Below are positions 59,139 through 64,000 of a stretch of 64,000 nt of DNA, piece after piece (the stretch's first letter is position 1; the number at the start of each line of letters is the position of its first letter). The stretch is from Caenorhabditis elegans (lineage: Eukaryota > Nematoda > Chromadorea > Rhabditida > Rhabditidae). The stretch is from the NCBI RefSeq assembly GCF_000002985.6, contig NC_003279.8, forward strand, positions 14,694,001 to 14,758,000, in the 5' to 3' direction. The notes beneath the pieces are model-generated. The model ran no database searches. It worked only from the letters and a program-made list of their open reading frames with translations, and had not been told where the DNA came from. The position numbers and the translations under genes are program-made.

Positions 59139-61340
59139 TTTCCTGAAATGTAATTAACTGTGGGTAGTTAATCATATGAAGTATAAATATGAACATATGT
59201 GAATAGTATGCTAATAGTAAGCTGGTTTGGAAAAAAAGTTTCCAAGTTAGAAAAAACTAGACAGTAAATGTTTTATATGCTTCACATATTATTGGTTGTT
59301 TGAGATGAATAGATTGGGTCCTAGACTAGATCACATAGAAATGCTCCATTGATAAATCTCCAAAATGCAGTTTTCTCATGTGGCCAAGAAGAAGTCGAAT
59401 CAATCATGAAAACTTATAGAAATTGTAGATTAGTTATGGGATTATGACACACAACTGTATAAAATACATTTTTTTAAAAAATGAATTTCAATACATTTGT
59501 GACGCCATTTTTCTACACTTTATAATTTTCCGACACTACTTGAATAACCCCATTGAATTGTTATTCAAAAAACTTTGTAAATAGGTTGAAACATTAATTG
59601 AACTATCATGCTAATAGCCATGTTTTATGTTGAAAACCTCCTCTATCAAAAAACCATACACTTTATATAATCGAAAAAAAAATTGAAACAACATAACCTA
59701 CGAAAATAAAACCAACCTCGTATTTCTTCAAGGTTATACACCGTTTACAATGGTGAGTTTAGAGCAAGAAGGCTAAGAGAGACGCTACAAGACACTGTTC
59801 TACGTAGAAGACGCAGAATTATCTCAGCAGGCTCACAACAGACAATGTCTGTGCTCAGTCATATTACTTTTGGACCGGAGTGTACTCTTTGACCTCCTGA
59901 AATAGATGAATCGTTGTCAACTCGTTGTCGAGAACTTGTACGAGGGGAATTGTAATAAATGAATAAAAAATACAATTCTCTATCAATATGGTGTGTTCAT
60001 AAGCTTGCAAGCTTAAGACTCCACATGTCTCAAATACTTATTAAACGCTGCAATATGAAGAAAAGCAAATTCGACATTTTGTAAACTCTTAAAATTTTTC
60101 AAAAAATTTCAATTTCACCAGAAGAGTTTCAATATTCTCGAGTTTTACAAAAAAAAGCTCTTTATTATTAAATATTTATGTTTTAAAAGTGTTGAGGAAA
60201 GTTCCTGATGATCGAAATAGTAAGGGAAAATAGTATAAGGTTAGAATGTGCTCAGGGGCATTCACTGAAAATTAAAACTTACCACAAACTACAGTAATCC
60301 TTTGAATGACTACTGTAGCGCTTGTGTAGATTTACGGGCTCGATTTTCGAAATGTTTCTTCGTATTATTTCTTCCCTTTTCGTTTAATTTTATTATTCTA
60401 CATACTTATAAATAAATAATTTCAAAGCATTCCAAAAATCGAGGCCGTAAATCGACACAAGCGCTACAGTAGTCATTCAAAGGATTACTGTAGTTTTCGC
60501 TACGAGATATTTTGCGCGCCAAATATGTTGTAAAATACGCATTCTCAGAATTTTGAGTTTCCGTAATAGTTCTAACCAGGGCTGGGCGGAAAACGATTTA
60601 TTCAGGCAAATCGGCAAATTGCCGGAATTTCAAATTTCCGGCAAATCGGCAAATTTTTCCGGAATTTATAATTTCCGGCAAATAAACTAATTGCCGGAAT
60701 TGAAAATTTCCGGCAAATCAGCAAATTTGCAAAATTTAAAATTTCAGGCAAATCAGCTAATTGCTGGAATTTAAAATTTCCGGCAAATCGGCAAATTTTT
60801 CCGGAATGGAAAATGTCCGGCAAATCGGCGAATTGCCGGAGTTGAAAATTTCGGGCATACTTGCAATTTGCCGGAATTTCAAATTTCCGGCAAACCGATA
60901 AATTGCCGAAATTGACAAGTTCCGGCAAACCGACAATTTGCCGGAATTGAAAATTTCCTATCATTTTGTTCAAATATATAGTAATTAAAATTAACTTTTT
61001 TTAAAATTAACAATAGTTCTAGCTTGTTGAGGATCTTTCTTCCTTAAATGTATAGAAATTGATAATTGCTTTTTTGAGTTCGAAATTCATATCTGATTCA
61101 ATTTTTCCTCGCTTCCGTCCAAATCCAACTAAAAAGCGCAAAAAGCTAAATTTCGGAAATAAAGCATTCATTATATTTACGATCCAATAAATCTACCAGA
61201 AAATGTTCTATGAACCAATAAAATGCAATCAGATGAACGTAGAGGGACTAGAAAATTTCTGATTTTGTCGTCTCGTGGGTGGCAGTAGGTAGGGGGCAAG
61301 CAAAAAAAGAAGAACAATTTAAAAAGAAATACAACAATTT
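59139..61340. repeat. Intergenic region with two repeat elements
   Basis: 60275-60570 is an ATTACGGGAACA-type palindrome (ACTACAGTAATCCTTTGAAT facing ATTCAAAGGATTACTGTAGT, plus TTTTGCGCGCCAAATATGTT). 60575-60960 is a CCGGCAAATCGGCAAATTGC array starting CAGGGCTGGGCGGAAAACG. A GAAGACGCAGAATT word occurs at 59806. No gene is supported between 59139 and 61340. Confidence 0.65.
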
Positions 61341-62376
61341 TCACTCAGAGATCTCCTCTTCGACTGACACTTGAATCAGACCGGTATGAATTGCGAACAC
61401 TAATGACAACGTGAGAGCTCCGAGAGTGAAGAGAATCGCATCCCGCATTGGAGGCTCTTCTGGAAGTGATTCCGACGCTTCTTCTGTTGTTTTCGCGGCT
61501 TCTTTGTCTGCTTTTGCTTTCGAGATCCGAGATTGCCACATTTTCCGATTCGCTTGTTGTCTTTTGAGCTCATCTTCGCCAAGTGGCAGGTAGATTGATG
61601 ACACAGTTTCCACGAATCTCACTAAATTCGGACATGCTGAGAGCTGGACTTGAAGACGATCATTTGGCAGTGGAACTCGGAGCAGTGGAGCAAGGTAGCC
61701 GAATACCAGGGCATCCAGTGACGTCGGCTTATTTCCACAGAAAAATTTATTATCGCCAAGCTTTGTGGATAGAGTATTCAACGCCATGAATGCTTCTTTC
61801 AAAATTTCAGTGTCATTCTTTCCAGCCAACAATCGCAATGCCTTCTTTCGTCGCTTTTCGAGGTAATACAGATTGTAGGGGAAATGCAGATGAGATGCGT
61901 ACCAATATTGCGTCACTGTATTGTAATTGAGCTCGTCCGTCCAAAATGTGTGCATCTGGAAGGGAAAATTGATTTATTTCAGCTTAATTTTTCTTTAATC
62001 TTACCACTGCTGGATACAAATTGTGATGTAAATAACAGGAAAATGCGTCCAACTGTGCTTTCTCAATAGTGGTCAAGTCTGCATCGATAACCACGTCTTG
62101 GCCGCACTTTTTCAGAATATCCACAAATTTTTCGAAATCTGTCACTGGTTTTGCTTCTCCTTCGGTTTGAGCGACCATTGGGAGCTCACCGCTCGGCGAT
62201 CTCCAAGGACGGGTCGATTGGATGACTCTTACTGGGCTGGCACACATTTTAGAGCACGCCTGGAACAGAAATGACGATAATTAACCAAAGTTGACACAAA
62301 ATCTTACCAAAAACTGCAGAGACACAACGTCAATAGTTGGGAGACCGAAGTCTGACGGCCAAATGTGTAATTCCAT
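61341..62376 (-). CDS. mtx-1: Metaxin-1 homologue (MTX-1)
   Basis: Exons 62376-62308, 62259-62005 and 61955-61341 give 312 residues, near the usual metaxin length. The N-terminus [20 protein letters not shown] is the metaxin version of a GST-like thioredoxin fold. [20 protein letters not shown] and [11 protein letters not shown] follow. The GST-C-like part contains [20 protein letters not shown], the most conserved metaxin motif. The C-terminus has a membrane anchor ([20 protein letters not shown]) and ends EEEISE. Metaxin-1 is an outer mitochondrial membrane protein of the SAM/MIB machinery; in C. elegans it also links mitochondria to motor transport in neurons. It is divergent from dnj-12 with about 700 bp between start codons. 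Confidence 0.96.
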
Positions 62377-63078
62377 TGATATTACAAACAAATTTTGAGC
62401 TTGAAATTCCAAATTCGGAAAAAAATCAAGATGGACTAGGAAAAAAATGGAGCCGCTCAGGTGAAACCTCGGTCACGGCCATGCCACTTTTTTGCGGGAA
62501 TTTTAAATTGGAGTTTTTTTAATGTGTGAATCACGGAAGCTGCGGAAAATTTCGAACAAAGCCTCAATTTTTGCTAATTTCTCGAGTTTTTGAAGAATAC
62601 GTTTGAAAAAACATCAAAACTGCAGTTCATTCATGAATGAAAAAAAAACAGATTTTTAAAAAGATTTTAAAATTACAGTATCTCCCCAATTGCTATCCTG
62701 TATAATAGTTGTTTTGAATGAAAATCTATGTAAGATTTTTTTTAGTTTTCCACAAATAATCGTGCATTTTTAAAATATTTCTCACGAATCAGTTTCCACG
62801 AGACAAAAATGTCCCCGCTTGGTGAGTTGCAAGTGCGCTCCACCGATAAAAGTGTCGAGAATGTTCACGAAAAATCGTTAGAACAGTTTTCGCGTTTTCT
62901 CCTCTTTTTCGCCCTTTATCTCTTGACTTTCCCCATTTTTGACTTCAAAATCGATTTTATCGTGTTGGATTTACGCAAAACAATTCGCTTTTTGGTATAA
63001 TTTTCATTCTGACACTCGAAATTCGTCGATAAATGAAGAAAAATTATTATTTTCTTTTTCAGATTCGTATTTATCAAA
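62377..63078. promoter_or_regulatory. Divergent promoter region between mtx-1 and dnj-12
   Basis: Contains no convincing gene. A short open frame at 62809-63000 is hydrophobic and lacks splice support; it is more likely upstream leader or intron. An acceptor (CTTTTTCAG, ending 63062) lies 16 bases before the dnj-12 ATG. A GCGCTCCACCGATAAAAGTG stretch near 62835 is unexplained. Confidence 0.45.
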
Positions 63079-64000
63079 ATGGTGAAGGAAACAGGATATT
63101 ATGACGTTCTCGGAGTAAAGCCGGATGCTTCAGACAATGAGTTGAAGAAGGCCTACCGTAAAATGGCGCTCAAATTCCATCCAGACAAGAATCCAGACGG
63201 AGCTGAGCAATTCAAGCAGATCTCCCAGGTTTGTTACGAAATCCAGCTGCAAAGTTGAAATTACTCATATTGCAGGCATACGAAGTATTATCAGATGAGA
63301 AGAAACGTCAGATTTATGATCAGGGTGGAGAAGAAGCACTTCAAGGCGGTGGTGGTGGCGGAGAGGGATTCCACAATCCGTTCGACGTATTCGACATGTT
63401 CTTCGGAGGCGGTGGTCGTGGTGGTCGTGGAGAACGTCGAGTAAAACCAACGGTTCACAATTTACGGGTCACACTCGACACACTGTACAAGGGTGTTACG
63501 AAAAAGCTGAAAATCTCAAGAACTGCCACTTGTAAAGGATGCAAGGGACTTGGAGGCAACGAGGGATCCGCTAAGGAGTGCTCTGATTGTCGTGGACGTG
63601 GAATCAAGGTTCGTGTTATCAGAATGGGACCAATGGTTCAACAAATGCAATCTCACTGCGACAGTTGTAATGGAGAAGGCTCAACATTCCTTGAAAAAGA
63701 TCGCTGCAAAAAGTGTAACGGAAAGAAGCAGGTTTGACTTTTCTCCAATCGAATTCGAAACTATAATTAGTGATTTCAGGTGAAAGAAGACGAAATTATT
63801 GAAGTTGGAATCACGCCTGGCATGAAAGATGGCGAGAAGTTTGTGTTCGAAGGAAAAGGAGACGAAGTGATCGGTATTGAGAAGCCTGGAGACTTTGTAG
63901 TTGTGCTCGACGAGGTTGAACACGAGAAATTCGTCCGAAAAGGCGATAATCTGATTATTCAACACAATATCGATCTTTCCGAGGCTCTGTGCGGATTTGT
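63079..64000 (+). CDS. dnj-12: DnaJ homologue DNJ-12 (type I Hsp40), truncated by window end
   Basis: Exons 63079-63228, 63276-63731 and 63780 onward; the gene continues beyond 64000. The J domain is at residues 6-65 with the HPD motif at 34-36 ([12 protein letters not shown]). A Gly/Phe linker ([20 protein letters not shown]) follows. Four zinc-finger repeats [24 protein letters not shown] and CKKCNGKK follow, which makes it a type I (DNAJA1/Ydj1-like) Hsp40. The substrate-binding barrel begins ([20 protein letters not shown]). It is a cytosolic cochaperone of HSP70. A C-terminal CaaX box would be expected but is outside the window. From recall this is C. elegans dnj-12 (next to mtx-1). Confidence 0.96.

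Noticed and set aside
62809-63000. Plus-strand 63-codon frame upstream of dnj-12, considered as an extra first exon
   Set aside because: It runs to a stop before the dnj-12 acceptor and has no donor in a fitting phase. DNJ-12 is complete from the ATG at 63079.
1-64000. Search for tRNA, rRNA and snRNA genes
   Set aside because: No cloverleaf-like segment with A/B boxes or known small-RNA sequence was convincing by eye; a tRNAscan-SE/Infernal run would settle this.

Overview
The window is animal nuclear DNA from a nematode, almost certainly Caenorhabditis elegans chromosome I (right arm). It is AT-rich with many short exons. Introns follow GT...TTTTCAG, and 'TTTCAG' acceptors sit directly before start codons, as in trans-splicing. 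Several proteins are recognisable as C. elegans NPP-4, PBS-5, SOL-2, HMP-2, MTX-1 and DNJ-12. Exon models were built by hand by matching reading phase across splice sites; for most genes every junction closes in frame. Gene names come from recall of the proteins, not from a search.

Layout. (1) 170-6300 (+): an unrecognised 13-exon type I membrane glycoprotein with a cysteine cluster. (2) 7310-16929 (-): three head-to-tail genes in transcription order: a DUS2-type tRNA-dihydrouridine synthase, a PBDC1 homologue, and the FG nucleoporin npp-4, whose introns carry large palindromes. (3) 17185-20752 (+): a RanBP9/10-like CTLH-complex protein, divergent from the DUS2 gene. (4) 22763-24985 (+): a small unrecognised single-pass membrane protein. 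(5) 25356-27339 (-): jagunal homologue followed by proteasome subunit pbs-5. (6) 27921-30731 (-): sol-2 (Neto-like CUB/LDLa protein). (7) 32878-36719 (-): a ZYG-11-like LRR/ARM protein. (8) 36.8-41.2 kb: a mobile-element-rich gap with a probable solo LTR, a MITE, degenerate telomere-type repeats and a two-exon gene fragment. (9) 41236-42945 (+): a leucine-rich-repeat gene whose frame is interrupted by a short tandem repeat. (10) 43703-44622 (+) ARMC1 homologue; 45591-48522 (+) hmp-2 beta-catenin; 48765-53669 (+) UTP4/cirhin homologue, close behind hmp-2. (11) 54706-59138 (-): a second ZYG-11-like copy with a frame-shifting deletion and a nested inverted-repeat element in one intron. (12) 61341-62376 (-) mtx-1 and 63079-64000 (+) dnj-12, divergent, the latter cut by the window edge.

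Most genes are unrelated housekeeping or neuronal/adhesion genes, and co-location mainly reflects operon-like spacing (DUS2/PBDC1/npp-4; jagunal/pbs-5; hmp-2/UTP4). Introns and intergenic DNA are dominated by inverted-repeat elements in several families. The most interesting points are the two ZYG-11-like paralogues (GC-AG introns, one copy damaged), the tandem repeat that breaks the LRR gene frame, the unrecognised Cys-rich membrane protein, and the LTR/telomere-repeat cluster. I found no convincing tRNA, rRNA or CRISPR feature, and no clear evidence of a wholly new biological system.
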